Source: Struthio camelus
Taxonomy: Eukaryota > Chordata > Aves > Struthioniformes > Struthionidae
Direction: 5' to 3'
NCBI RefSeq assembly: GCF_040807025.1
Contig: NC_090943.1
Span: 2,838,356 to 2,902,355, forward strand
DNA: 64,000 nt
This document shows, one piece after another, positions 35,301 to 46,917 of this stretch; within the stretch, counting starts at the first letter, position 1; each line of letters begins with the position of its first letter. Both the position numbers and the translations under genes were made by a program. The notes below the pieces were generated by a model. That model made no database searches and was not told the origin of the DNA. It saw only the letters and a list, made by a program, of their open reading frames with translations.

Positions 35301-36149
35301 TAATCCCACGTAGATTTGGGGCAGTTGGGGAACCCAGCCAGTGAGGCTGTTACATACAAATAAATCACAGTTCACAATTCTGTAGGCAACCAACATGTTG
35401 CATTATAACCTTCAGGTGGCAGCACAAACTACAAGGGATAAACTTCAGCAGGTCAAATGATCTCACATTGGGAGGCTGAGTGACAGAGAGAAAAATATGT
35501 AAGCAGAAGCAAGCTTCGGCTGTCAAGGAAACATAGACTGTTTGAATGGCGCTGTTGTAAAAAGAATCATTGTTGTTGGTGTGTGTGTGGGTTTCTTTTC
35601 TTAATAAAAGGTAATCTAATAAAACCTGCCAGCTTGTTTGCTTTCACACTTGAGTGTCCCGTGTTGAGAAACATATCAGGTTGAAACTGTATGGAGCAAA
35701 GCGTAAACAGCATTCTTCAGGAAGAAGTTCAGCTGGTTTAAGAGCACTTGGAGGTCTCAGAAGGAAAATATAAGGAGGGATTTGCATGTTGCAGATGGAA
35801 TGTTGGATTTTTCGTAACAACATTCAAAGTCTCAGTAGTTAGAGAGGGTCTGAGCCATGAAATTCAGATCCAGACTATCTATATCTACAAATTCATACGA
35901 GCTTTGAGCCATGTGTTTTACTTGATCCCTTACACAGACATAGGCTCCCACATAAAAATAAAACACAAAGTTTTACTTTGAATCCCCTATCCCCCCGGGG
36001 AAAGCACTGGTGTTCAGCACAAGAAGCGTATGAGCTGGGGTCATAGAAATTCATCCATTATGTCCAATGCCAATATCATATGAGGATATCTTTGCAACTG
36101 CTGTCAGAGAAGCACCATGAGAAGGGGAACACAGGGCAGGATATGGTCT
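29316..36149. other. Long unique stretch, no gene seen
   Basis: Nothing beyond homopolymers (A17 at 32662, T-rich 33130-33200, TTTTG repeat 34937-34967). ORFs up to 156 codons cross T-rich tracts and lack coding character. Confidence 0.55.
32865..32890. repeat. Short (TG)n microsatellite
   Basis: TGTGTGTGCATGTGTGTGTG followed by CGTGC. It is preceded by a GA-rich stretch from about 32805. Confidence 0.85.
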
Positions 36150-37330
36150 TCCTAGATCATTCCTAATAGACACTTGCTTAACCCACTGTCAGAGATCACC
36201 AGTGGTGGATGCTCCTCAGCCTCTTGAACCCTTCTCCAGCGATCTTTTTCGGCGCTTCCGCATGTTAACTAATCTGTTCATGCATTTTGAGTCGTTTCTT
36301 GCCATTTTTGCCATAGGCAGACAATGCTGGCTCTCATTTACTTGTGATCTACCGTGATACCCAGAAACTTTTCCAAACAAAAAGGCTTTTCCAAAGGAAA
36401 AGATCCTTTCTGAGGATCTCATCTTTTGTGCAGCCTGCCTATCCACCCTATCTTGTACTGGTCCTTCTTGAATAAGATCCTAGTCATTTCTGAGCAAATC
36501 ATCAGTTTATAATGAGAGTTTTGAGTACTGTGCCTCTCCAACAGTGTGTTGATACTTCATCTGTTAGCACTCTCTAAAATCTTAACCAATATACTCTTTC
36601 TTCCGCTCTCAAATCGTTAATGATGACTATTTATCGCCGTTCATTATTCATTGTCAGTATGTTCCTTTGCAGAACCCACTTAATATACGTTTCTATTTGT
36701 ACCTATTTGTCAGTAGGTTTTCCAGCAAATTTTATCCCTAACCCATAGTAGTTTAATCTATACTATAGTGGCCTAGTTTATTTCTGAGAATGTCATATGA
36801 GACAGTGTTAAAAGCTCTAATAAAGTCACTGTATGCATTGGCACCTACTGCTTCTTCTGTAGCTACAAACTCATTACTGTCAATAGAAATACATTAGATT
36901 GGTTTGACATGTTAGCTTTTACTTCAGGTTGTCTTATTTTCCTCTTGATCTTTCTGACTTTGTCTTTCTAGACATCTGTGCTCTTTTTGCTCATCCACAA
37001 AAACTTGGCCTTATTTCTTCTTTCTGCATGATTCTTGTGTTTGAAACAAATAGAGACCCCACGATTTAGCCAGCTCATCTCTGTTTACAGGTCCTATCTT
37101 TCTTCTTCAGTGATATAGTTTACTTTGCACTCTTAATGATGTTTATTTATGGAATGGTCACCTTTCTTTTACTCTTTTTCTTCACAGATTATTCCCAGAA
37201 CATTTTACCAGCCAATTTTCTGAGTGTATTTACATGCACTTTTATAAAAATCACGTTATACTGGTCTCATTCAACCCTGATTTCAGAACTGAAAGGATGG
37301 AGAGAAAACTTTAGATCCAGGAATGCTACT
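36150..37330 (-). mobile_element. Ancient CR1/L3-like LINE, RT region
   Basis: The clearest part is 36770-36920. Its plus text (TCTGAGAATGTCATATGAGA, CAGTGTTAAAAGCTCTAATA, AAGTCACTGTATGCATTGG, TAGATTGGTTTGACATG) is the reverse complement of the RT stretch around motif A. In tetrapod CR1/L3 elements this region encodes the 'F-DSVSH / thumb' part. The stretch at 36160-36210 (CTTGCTTAACCCACTGTCAG) resembles the 3' ORF2 portion of the same family, so the element probably spans the whole interval with gaps. It is very diverged, and the ends are approximate. It is the most degraded of the RT-bearing copies. Confidence 0.7.
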
Positions 37331-38810
37331 GTCATCTTACCTTTTGAAGGCCTACTCATTCACTAATAATCTATTGTACTACGTAATGGGAAAAGGCATT
37401 CACAAACTGGGAACTCATTTTCATACCAACTTAAAACAAAAATTATCTATTTTTGGAAAAAAGCCAAACCAAAACAAAAAAGTGATCAGCAAAAAGAAGG
37501 AGACAGAGAAAGAGGCATCCTAGAATAGCTAAGCGATTAGCATGAACGGGAGCTTAAGTTCAAATCCATAATCTTCCTGAATGAATCTGGATACAGTTCT
37601 CTAATCTTCCAGTTTATTTCTCCAACTACTGAACTGAAGACAGTTTTTTTTTTCTCTAGTTGCTCCTGTTGGAGCTTTTCCAACTACTTGTGTGTGAGTA
37701 ATTAAATATATTAATGAAACCACAGAGCCAAAGAGCATAGGAATGGGTTTTAGTGGATATGGACACTCTCTTGTGATTGAAATAGGGACATGACCTGAAT
37801 CCAAGTCTTTATTCTCCATAATGCAGATGAAGAATTTGAGCATACAGCTTCCCCAGGCAACTGTGTTTTCAGTTACTAAATATTTCAGACAGAGGCTTTC
37901 CCTAACTACATGCTCTTCTCCAGAAGCTCCATACTCTGGTTCCCCCCAAAATCATGCCAATGAAATTTTAATTGATATCGATCTAACTTTTGTAATTTCT
38001 TTTTTAAAGAATTGACATCTTCCTATGAAAAATAGGTGGAAGGGCATCTTTTGTCCCCCTGTGTTTTAATCCTAAATCTACTTAGGCAAGACAAAAGTGT
38101 ATTTTCTTGTAACATTATTCTGTTTGCCTGTGGAACTGAAAACTCTTCTGGGCAGGTAACGTGACTTCCCTACACACTGTTGAATTCCCAGCCTCTAGGG
38201 AATCTCAGGAACGTTTTTCATACATAACATGCTCACATCTCGTAATAAAAGCATTCCTATCATTGCTAAGTCACAGAATTTGTTTGTTCATTTCAACTAC
38301 TTTTTGCTTCACTCTGAGAAGACCCTCTCCCTCCCCTACCAATGGTCTTAATGTCAAATCAGTTGAATGTTTGCATTTTCTTATTGTTCAAATTATTTTG
38401 TTTCGTTTTATGCTGAAAGCCCAGCATACACATTTTAACAACTGAGTTTTCAAACCCTGGAGATAATAAAGATTTATTATGGAAAGGCTGACCCTATGCT
38501 CAGCCCAGCAGGGCGAATGGCTGTACTATAATAAACAAATTCATCATTGGGGCTCATAGCTCAGTGTGATATTTGCTCCTTTGCTGCTTTTACACATTTG
38601 CAGAAATGTCACACAGGTTTTGGTGTTTATACTCTAAACAGCTGGCACACCATCTTCTTCAGGATCCAGTCCAGTATCACAAACCTCCAGTCACAATAAT
38701 GATGAGTTGGGAGGGCATTAATTGCCTTCAATTTCACCTTCCAGTGATTAATTACCAGTGCGGTCAGGCCAGGTGTCAGAGCTGAAGGGACACCTGTTCT
38801 CTCTCAGCAG
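37331..38810. other. Unique sequence, nothing recognised
   Basis: No repeat of known family or supported exon. It would be 3' UTR of the 38.8 kb candidate exon if that is real. AATAAA occurs near the far end on either strand but without other support. Confidence 0.5.
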
Positions 38811-38982
38811 TTAGCTGTTCCAGCTATTGGACTCCCCATCTGGTGAATACAGTCTTGTATGCTCCTCTTGCTCCTTGCATGACTGATGGTCATGTAAATA
38901 AGAGCGGTCCTGAAACAGATCTTGCTGTTGACTCTGGGCAAAAAAGTCTGCAAGTAGGTCATCAGATTCCACGATGTAAGTC
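38811..38982 (-). CDS. Candidate terminal coding exon of an unidentified gene
   Basis: I do not recognise the product. On the minus strand a very long polypyrimidine tract, whose plus side is the (AG)n and GGAAAGA run at about 38990-39077, leads into CTCTTTCGCAG. After it the frame is open for 56 codons to a TAA at 38813-38811. The peptide is acidic and polar (ESDDLLADFFAQSQQQDLF, then CKEQEEHTRLYSPDGESNSW). There is no usable GT donor before the stop, so if real it is a last coding exon. It begins with one base that completes a codon. A candidate exon at 47901-47952 ends in the matching phase and would join to give SFLRTYIVES. The pyrimidine tract is partly a microsatellite, which can fake an acceptor. 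The frame length alone is not proof of coding. Confidence 0.28.
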
Positions 38983-38994
38983 CTGCGAAAGAGT

Positions 38995-39036
38995 GCGAGA
39001 GGAAAAAAAGGAAGAAAGAGGGAAAGAGAGAGAGTG

Positions 39037-39078
<42 letters not shown>
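38995..39078. repeat. (AG)n / purine tract
   Basis: About 80 bp are purine-only apart from one T. A pure (AG) run covers about 39049-39075. On the minus strand it forms the polypyrimidine tract in front of the exon candidate at 38982. Confidence 0.92.
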
Positions 39079-39079
<1 letters not shown>

Positions 39080-39399
39080 GTTCCTTGAGCACCAGTCTCA
39101 CTTTCTTGTTGTGCCTCAAATGACTGAGATGTTCTGTCAAGCAAGGCAAAGACTGCCGTTTTACAACTCAGTGCTTCCCTCCCCTCTTCTCCCCCAGGGA
39201 ATATAAAGACATAATTTTCTTATGGAGCCTGTTCTCCTTGATTTCCTGTCAAACCCTGGTCGCTCCACAAAGTAACAGTCCTGGATCTTTCTGAACTAAA
39301 GAAAGCACATTTCGTCCTGTGAAGTTTGCTTTCTTTCTCATGTTAATATTTCGCAAGTGGTTGATTGACGGTAGACTATATATGTATGTAGCCATGAGT

Positions 39400-39605
39400 G
39401 TCAGCTAGGATTTTCAAAGGAAGTAGTATATATAATTGACATTGGATGTAAGTGGGATTTAGGCACATGGTCTCCTAAGAATAGCTGGAAAACCTCACTG
39501 TAATTCTATAGGCTCAGTGGGTGGGATTTTCACAAGAACCTGTGGGAGTTAGATAACCAAAGAGCAGAGCTGAGATCCCAGCTTTCTTCACCTCTCCTGA
39601 AAATC
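39400..39605. repeat. Possible sauropsid 'TTAGGCAC' dispersed repeat
   Basis: Two similar units occur here. One is AGGATTTTCAAAGGAAGTAG with GTGGGATTTAGGCACATGG. The other is GTGGGATTTTCACAAGAACC with GTGGGAGTTAGATAACC, closing with CCTGAAAATCCCAG, the inverse of the opening. This is the look of a decayed foldback element, but I cannot name the family. Confidence 0.35.
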
Positions 39606-39666
39606 CCAGAACTATTTATCTTCATGACTCTTTACAAAATTAATTACCTTTATATGTCTCCTTAAT

Positions 39667-41050
39667 TATAGAACCATAGGAATGTTGGTTGGAAGGTACA
39701 ACTCGAGGTCTCTAGTCCAGCCTCCTTCAAATCAAGACCATCATCTACACTAGTTCAGGCCAGTCATAACTTTGTCTAGCCAAGTCTTGGAAACCTCTGA
39801 GAACAGAGACTCTGCAGATCCTCTGAGTAACCTGTTCCTATGCAGAAATACTCTGCTAGTGAAGAATTTTCTCCTGTCCAAACTGAGTGTCCCAGCTTGC
39901 ACTTTGTGGCTGTTGCCCCTTGTTTTTCCACTTAACATTACCAAGAAAAATTTGGCTCTATTATCTTTGTAACTCCCTTTCCAGTAGCTGTAGGTTGTAA
40001 TTACAACCTCCTTCTCTCCTCTTCATGAGACTAAACAAGACCAGATTCTTTACCGTCTCCTCAAAGCTTAGGTGTTGCGTCATCAGCACCAAATACAGAG
40101 AGACAACAACTTCCCTCAGTTTGCTGGTCATGCTCCTCCTAACATAGGCCAATATGCAGTTATCTTACTCACAATCAAAATACGCTGTTGATTTCTATGC
40201 AAATTTGCATTCACCAGGACCTCCAGGTCCTTTTTAGCAGGTCTGCTACTCAGTCAGTCACTACCCAGCTTTTATTGATATATGGGGGTTATTCTACCTC
40301 AAATCAACACTTTGCGTTTCTCTGTATTAAATTTCATGAGGTTTCTGCTGGCCTAGTCCTCAAGTTTGTCAAGGTCCATGTGGATCGAAACTCAGCCATC
40401 AGCTGTATCAGCCACTCCCTCTGATTTAGTATGCTAAAGGTGCATGGTGTGTCAACATTCAGGCTGTTGATGAATATTGACGAATCATCCCAATATTGGC
40501 CCCCAGGGTACTCCCGTTGCTTCTGGCCATCAGCTGGGCACCACACTATCTGACCCTGGCTGTTCAGCTAGTTTTCAACTTACCTTACAGCTTGTTTCTC
40601 CTGCTCCTAATTCTTCCATTTCTAAATGAGAATGCTTTGTGAAATGGTGTTAAAAGCTCTGCAAGGTCGAGGTATATTAGTTACATCAACTACTCTCTTC
40701 TCATACATGTTACCAGTTACTTTATTGTAGAAGACACTCAGGCTGGTTGAGCATGATTTGTCCTTGGTAAATCTATGCAAACTAATATTGATTATCTTCT
40801 TCTTCAAGCGTTTGCAATAGGATTCCAAGATAATGTGTTCATGATCTTTCTGGGCACTGAAAGGAAGCTGATCATACCATAGTTCCTTGGAGTCTCCTTT
40901 TTGCCTTTCTTAAACATGAATAAAATATTAGCCTTTTTCCAGTCATCAAGGACCTACTACCATCACTATGATTTTTTATAAATAGTGGACAGTGGCCTTG
41001 CAATCATGTCAGCCAGCTCTTTCATCCCCCTTAGGTGAATTCCTACTGTC
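39667..41050 (-). mobile_element. Ancient CR1 LINE including RT region
   Basis: This is a long inverted CR1. The plus sequence begins with the 3'-end landmark ATAGAACCATAGGAATGTTG and CTCTAGTCCAGCCTCC. It passes through the ORF2 C-terminal part (TGGAAACCTCTGAGAACAG, GTAACCTGTTCCTATGCAG) and reaches the RT core. There the landmarks are GTTTGTCAAGGTCCATGTGG at about 40365, GTACTCCCGTTGCTTCTGG near 40509, and AATGGTGTTAAAAGCTCTGC near 40644. TTGGTAAATCTATGCAAACT near 40775 and GCCTTTTTCCAGTCATCAAG near 40932 follow. It ends near TAGGTGAATTCCTACTGTCTGC. All frames are interrupted. Divergence is high, so the insertion is old. Confidence 0.88.
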
Positions 41051-41654
41051 TGCAAAAGACCCCCACCACAACATCACCAGTGTTACTCAACTGAATATTG
41101 TGTGCTTCTGTTTCATGAATAAGCAAAGCAAAAAAAAAAAAATTGTTTGCCTACTTAGATTCATAAGTAGAACTCCAACAACCTCACATCAGGTCTTAAA
41201 GAGAAAAAGTAAACTAGGTACCTCTATTCTACTACTCACGTTTGCAAAATGCAGCTAGGTCAGTGAGTGTTCTTGATCCGTTGCAGAAGACTTTATTCTA
41301 TCTTTCTATAGAAAGACTATATTCTACCAGAAACATGAAAAGGAACCAAGTCTTGTGTATCCTCTGCAGGTTTCATCCCAAAGCCTTGGATGTCAATAAT
41401 ACATCCATAGCTTAGATTCTTGTAATTATAATAGAAATCACAGCATGTCCTCAGAGTGTTTAGAGAGGCTCAAGAATGTCAGTTTGGCTAATTCAAACTG
41501 TCCCTCATTCAGTCAGCTGACTTGTGCAAATCTGAGTCTATAGATATGAGATGGAGCAAAGCGTTGCAGATCAGTTGCCTCACCAGAGGCTTTGAAGAAC
41601 ACAATACATAAAAATCTGTCAGGAATTACATAGAGCTGATCTTACCTTGGAATA

Positions 41655-41712
41655 TGGAGATGGTCTGAACAACCTTACAAGATCCTTTCCAGTCCATGAT
41701 CGTATGAGTTGG
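41655..41712 (+). mobile_element. Possible CR1 3'-tail fragment
   Basis: GGAGATGGTCTGAACAACCT then AGATCCTTTCCAGTCCATG and ATCGTATGAG resembles a decayed CR1 terminus ('GATGATCTYAGAGGTCCCTTCCAACC..ATGATTCTATGAG'). Confidence 0.4.
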
Positions 41713-41872
41713 GGTAAAGAGAAAAAGTTATGTAATTGCCTTAAAAATTATGTTGGGCTATAAGTGTGGGGTTTTGTTATTGCTGATGTTCAAGCAAGTC
41801 TAGACATTTTAAAAAGTGTGTTCATGGCAGACCATACCCTTTAACCATAATATTCTTTTCCTCCTTATATTA

Positions 41873-42380
41873 TATCACAGAATCACAGAAGGGACCTCTG
41901 GAGATCATCTAGTTCAACCCCCCTGCTCAAGCAAGGTCACCTAGAACACATTGCACAGGATTGTGTCCAGACGGGTTTTGAATATCTCCAGTGAAGGAGA
42001 CTCCACCACCTCTCTGGGCAACCTGTTCCAGTGCTCTGCCACCCTCACAGGAAAGCTTTTCCTCATATTCAGGCAGACCTTCCTGTGTTTCAGTTTGTGC
42101 CTGTTGCCTCTTGTCCTGTCACTGGGCACCACTGAAAATAGTCTGGCCCCATCCTCTGGACACCCTTCCTTTAGATATTCGTGTACATTGATGAGATCCC
42201 TTCTCAGTCTTCTCTCCTCCAGGCTACATGGGCCCAGCTCTCTCAACCTTTCTTCATACGAGAAAGGCTCCAGTCCCCTAGTCATCTTGGTAGCCCTCTG
42301 CTAGACTCTCTCCAGTAGTGCCACGTCTCTCTCGTACTGGGGAGCCCAGAAGTGGACACAGTACTCCAGATATGGCCTAT
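41873..42380 (-). mobile_element. CR1 LINE 3' end with open ORF2 C-terminus
   Basis: Read on the minus strand, this is the last ~500 bp of a CR1: the ORF2 C-terminus, 3' UTR and tail. The frame at 42285-41941 stays open for 114 codons ([20 protein letters not shown] near its start, [20 protein letters not shown] near its end) and stops in the usual place. The 3' end lies at about 41873, where the reverse complement gives the TTCTGTGATAT-type tail. It is truncated at 42380, where the minus reading would continue into the CAGTACGAGAGAGACGTGG region. The open frame and clear consensus suggest it is younger than the copies at 36 and 39.7 kb. Confidence 0.93.
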
Positions 42381-43291
42381 CATAGTAGGAGTGAAGTGTA
42401 TTTTATGTATTTAAGGCATTCTGACTGTTATGCACATTCTCACAGCTATTATGCAAAGCAGTGAAAGTGAGAACCATGAACCTACCTTTATGCCTATGGA
42501 TGTACATAAACATAGCAGATGGAATTCATCTCATCAGATATAAATATCTGACCTACCTGGAGCCATGAAAATAAATGGTTACTTCAAGATATACTTCACC
42601 TTGTCTATAACTGTCATCATATGGGTGCCATACACTCTCCAATCCCCACAAAGGATCTAAATGATTAGGCTTTTTGGAGACATCTGCAGGTAGGTGAGAT
42701 AAAGCCATATCTTATTCTAACAATGTGGATCCAATTGCTTTATGTAAAAGGGATAGCGCTACTTTCAAAGGCTGCTCAAAGAATGGAAACTCGAAGACAA
42801 GTTATTTGTACAGTCTAGCCCAGCTTAGATGGCATCTCTGTGTCGTATGTCAATCCACTAAAACAGCCCTTGCTCATATACACCTGCCCAAGTTTCTCAA
42901 AGCCATGAGTACAGCTGATGAAAAGAAGATACTTTGCAAAGGCTTAATCAGTCAGTCTCTCCCTCTGAGTTTGAAGACTTGTAGGAAGCACTGTTCATAG
43001 ATTTCCTGATATATACCTGTAGGAAACTGTCCAATACAGTCAGCAGGTTGTTTAGCTTGTTTCAAAGTGCGAGAAATTTTTTTGTTTGTTTTGATTTTGT
43101 TTTTTTGGAGACTTGATACAAAATGCACATTAATACACCTGATGTCTCAGCTGATGGTTACAATATTCAAGACTAGAATGGGAAAATAGTTAGAAGTCAA
43201 ACTACGAAGTTCATCCTTAGTGGGGCTGAGGTCAATCTCTATAAAGACATGTAGGAATAAATCATTTTCCCTGAGTCATTCTCTTTCACAC
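42381..43291. other. Unique spacer between two CR1 copies
   Basis: It separates the minus CR1 ending at 42380 from the plus CR1 starting at 43292. A TTTGTTTG-type run lies at 43079-43107. Nothing else is seen. Confidence 0.6.
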
Positions 43292-44693
43292 AGGCAAATG
43301 TCATTCCCGTCTTTAAGAAAGGCAAGGAGTATCGGGGTACTACAGGCCCGACAGGCTCCCCTTGATCTCTGGGTAATGGAGCAAATTCCCCTGGAAAACA
43401 TTTCCAAACACATGAAGAACAGAAAGGTGGTTGAGAGTAGTTAGCATGGAGTTATGAAAGGGAAATAACGTGTAACTAACTTTACAGCCTTCCTCAATGA
43501 GATGAATAGATAGGTGGATGAGGGGAGAGCAGTGGATGTTGTTTATCCCATCTTCAGCAAGGCTTTCAACACAGTCTCCCATAATATCCTCTCAGACAAG
43601 CTGATGAACTACAGGCTAGGTAAGTGGACAGTGAGGTGGACTGAAAACTAAATGAATTACCGGGCTCAGAGGGTTGTGAGCAGCAGCATGAAGTCCAGCT
43701 GGAGGCCAGTAGCCACCCCCACCCCCCCGGGGACAATGCTGGGGCCAATATTGTAGAACATCTTCATTAACGACCTGGCTGACGGGATGCACGCTCAGCA
43801 AGTTTGCAGACGATACAGAACCGGGAGGAGTGCTGATACGCCAGAGGGCTGTGCTGCCATTCAGAGGGACCTTGACGGGCTGCAGAGGTGGGCAGAGAGG
43901 AACCTCGTGAAGGGAAATGCAAAGTGTTATAGGTGCAGCTGGGGAGGAATAACCCCATGCACCAGGACAGGCTGGGGGCTGGCCGGCTGGAAAGCAGCTC
44001 TGCAGAGAAGGACGTGGGCATCCTGCGGGACAAAAGGTTGACCGTGAGCCAGTAATGTGCTGTTGTGGCCAAGAAGGCCAATCATATCCTGGGGTGCATG
44101 AGGCAGAGGGTTGCCAGCAGGTCGAGGGAGGTGATCCTGCCCCTCTCCTCAGCCCTGGGGAGGCCTCACCGGGAGTGCTGTGCCCAGCGTGCTGGGCTCC
44201 GCAGTACAAGAGAGACATGGCACTCCTGGAGAGAGTCCAGCGGAGGGCTACCAAGATGATCAGAGGGCTGGAGCACCTCTCCTAGGAAGAAAGGCTGCAA
44301 GAGCTGGGCCTGTTCAGCCTGGAAAAGAGAAGACTGAGAGGCGATCTCATCAACGTGTACAAGTATCTGAAGGGGGAGTGTCAAGAGGATGAGGCCAGCC
44401 TCTTCTCCGTGGTGCCCAGCAACAGGACAAGAGGCAACGGGAAGAAACTGCAACACAGGAAGTTCCACCTGAACCTGAGAAAAAACTTCTTGACTGTGAG
44501 GGTGACAGAGCATTGGAACAAGTTGCCCAGAGAGGTAGTGGAGTCTCCTTCGCTGGAGATATTCAAAAGGCGTCTGGATGTGATCCTGGGCAACATGCTC
44601 TAGAGGTCCCTGCTTGAGCAGGGAGGTTGGACTAGATGATCTCCAGAGGTCCCTTCCAACCTAAACGATTCTGTGATTCTGTGATTCTGTGAA
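43292..44693 (+). mobile_element. CR1 LINE, 5'-truncated, with ORF2 remnants (copy C)
   Basis: This is a CR1 fragment longer at its 5' side than the 8.85 kb copy. It opens with a VIPVFKKGKEY-like stretch and MEQIPLENISKHM (43292-43420), typical of the region upstream of RT motif A. Motif A itself reads VVYPIFSKAFNTVSH near 43540-43580, so the catalytic Asp of the usual YLDF motif is lost. FADD is kept at 43803-43814. The ORF2 C-terminus is open from 44355 to the stop at 44601-44603 ([20 protein letters not shown]). The 3' UTR follows, with the GCTTGAGCAGG stem and three ATTCTGTG repeats ending at 44693. The near-perfect tail suggests a fairly recent insertion. The missing Asp and frame breaks mean it is not active. 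Positions 43583-44093 match copy B almost exactly. Confidence 0.95.
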
Positions 44694-44765
44694 ATGAGTA
44701 ATGAAAAATTCTTGTTTTTCTATTTTTAATAAAAAAATGCATGTATACCGCCAGAAAAGCTAGAA

Positions 44766-44816
44766 TTTTGACGAGATGGCTTCTTGAGATCACTTCCAGC
44801 CTGAATTATTATGACC
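44766..44816 (+). mobile_element. Possible CR1 3'-tail fragment
   Basis: GACGAGATGGCTTCTTGAGA, TCACTTCCAGCCTGAATTAT and TATGACC match the CR1 3' terminus order ('GATGACCTCCAGAGGTCCCTTCCAGCCTGAATTATTCTATGA'). It sits 70 bp after the end of the intact copy at 44693 and may mark an older CR1 next to it. Confidence 0.5.
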
Positions 44817-45247
44817 CTAATATGTAAGTAGAAATAAAGAAAAGTAAGAAATAAATAAAAGAAATAGCATTTTTTTCGCTGAAAAGGGACGATGCTAACC
44901 GACAAAGTTTAGAAAAGGGCAAAGCAAATACAGGCTCGAGCTTCAGCTTTGCATCATAAAATGTTTTCATAATGGGACACTTAAGGGAAAAAAATACTAA
45001 TGGTTTTCTCTTTTTTTTTTCCCCCATAAGAAAGTTGTTCACATTTTCCCAGCAGCTCTTCTCAGAACGCTCCACAGTGTCCTAATGAGAACAAATGTCA
45101 AGGTTTTCCAGTTAGATCACTGCCCCGTAGACCAACAGTCTATCTGCTGAACAGAGATACAAAGGGAGAAGTATTCAATAAATCCCAGGAGGTGTGACAG
45201 TATCAGCTTGACGCCTTTAAATAACCTTTAGATTGCTTTTCTGCCCG

Positions 45248-45303
45248 TCCCAGAGACGTACAGTTTTGAGGCCAGAAGGGAACATTCTGATAATTGAGTC
45301 TTG
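45248..45303 (-). mobile_element. Possible CR1-like 3' fragment
   Basis: The text TTTTGAGGCCAGAAGGGAAC then ATAATTGAGTCTTGTCTCCT is of the same type as the fragment at 19425, in the same inverted orientation. It is too short and diverged to be sure. Confidence 0.45.
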
Positions 45304-46051
45304 TCTCCTCGAGAAATCCCTTCCTCTTTGCTCGTCTTCTCTGGGCTCCCGCTCCCGGCGTGTCTCTCCTTTGAACAGTCATTGCCTTTGAAGGCACACC
45401 CAAGATTAGTTAATCACCACCTCGCTCCACTGACACTCCATTATTCAAGCGAACCGTACACGTCTCCAGCTCAGTGGAAAGTCTTACCGAGGTAGCCCTG
45501 GCCACACGCGGGCCCTGAGCACTCGTACAATAACACCTCCGTGCTTATTTTATTTGTTATCATGGGGCTATGTCGGCAGAGGAAACCAGCCGTGCCTTGC
45601 TCTACGGGACACCGTTTGCTGCTGTTTCCCACTCAGAAGAGCCCAGGATTGACCTGGCGAAGGGGATTTTCGCATGCGGCTATTCTTCATGGCATCTCCC
45701 CAGGGAAAAGCCAATCGGCAGTGTTCAAAAAGCTTATGATTTGCATTGCCGCTGGACCTAAAGGGCTGAAGCAAGAGTAGGGTACGCTTACGCTAGGCAC
45801 TACACCAACATCACGGAAAAGAGTGCCAATGCGAATAGCTAACAGTTTAAATTATAAACGCTGGGAATGGATGTTTAAAATTCTGAAGCCATTTAAACGT
45901 TTTTTAATCACAAATGTTTCAAACTGCAGAGCTTAGTTTAGAAACTGCTTCCTTCGTTTCTTAGCTGCTAGCTCTAAACCAGCAGTTGATGGTACCAAAA
46001 CCAACATTTTATCTGCCATATCTTCCCCTCTCAGAGAGGTATAAGTATCCA

Positions 46052-46084
46052 TTTGTGTGTGTTTGTGTGTGTGTGTGTGTGTGA
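46052..46084. repeat. (TG)n microsatellite
   Basis: TTTGTGTGTGTTTGTGTGTG continuing as TG dinucleotides to GAGC. Confidence 0.92.
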
Positions 46085-46917
46085 GCTGCGAACAGATAAA
46101 ATATACATTGGCTGTTGCACCGTGCTGAACACATGGATATCTGCTTTCTGTTTTCTATTTTATTTTATAGAACTGGCATGACAAATCTGGACATAATTCT
46201 TGGAGAAATACTGCAGATGATACTTTAAACTACTCCCATAAATATTTTTTCATCTGGAGAGAAATGATTTTAGGGATAGGTATGGCCCCAGACAGATTAG
46301 ATTAGGCTTAAGTTTCTGGTTCTGGCTCACTGTGCCTGCATGACAGTGGGCAAGATGCTAATCTCTATGAGATGCAGTTATTAAATGAGAATTATGGTAC
46401 TTTTAAATGGTACTGTTTACAAAGACAGCTTCTGTGGCAGGGTGTATCTCAGTGAACGAGTTTAATCATTGGATCTGTAAACTTTAGTTGGGTCAAGAAA
46501 GCAATTTTGAAAATATCTACTAGCAGAGTTGGTCTCTCTTAGAAAATAACATTAATATATATTGTTTCCTTGCAAGTTCGATAACATTTAAGTCAAAATG
46601 TTCAGACAAATATCGTGAGTAGTTTTTTGAACATTTCATCCTTTTTTTTCCAGCAGTTTTAACTGTGACATGTGCCAAGTGATAGAAGCGTAAAGTCGAT
46701 ATTCAGGCCTTGCTTGCAGCTTGCTTCTGACATAATGTTTCTGCTGAGTTTAAAGGCAAGATCAGCCTCTGTGACTGGAAAGTTTTAGTAGTAATCTTCC
46801 AGAATTAGGGTCAAAAAGATGGGTAAAAGAGAAAGGAAAACAGCAGGGGAGAGAGTGAAAGAGTGAAAAGGGGAGAAAAAGATTGATAGCTTTTATTTAA
46901 AGAAAGGGAAAACTCAC

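Larger units (their letters stand above)
44817..46917. other. Unique sequence, nothing recognised as a gene
   Basis: A GC-richer patch at 45230-45780 has overlapping short open frames on both strands. None has both splice sites or a start context. Confidence 0.55.

Noticed and set aside
43616..44254. 212-codon minus-strand ORF
   Set aside because: It is the antisense of the CR1 copy at 43.3 kb.
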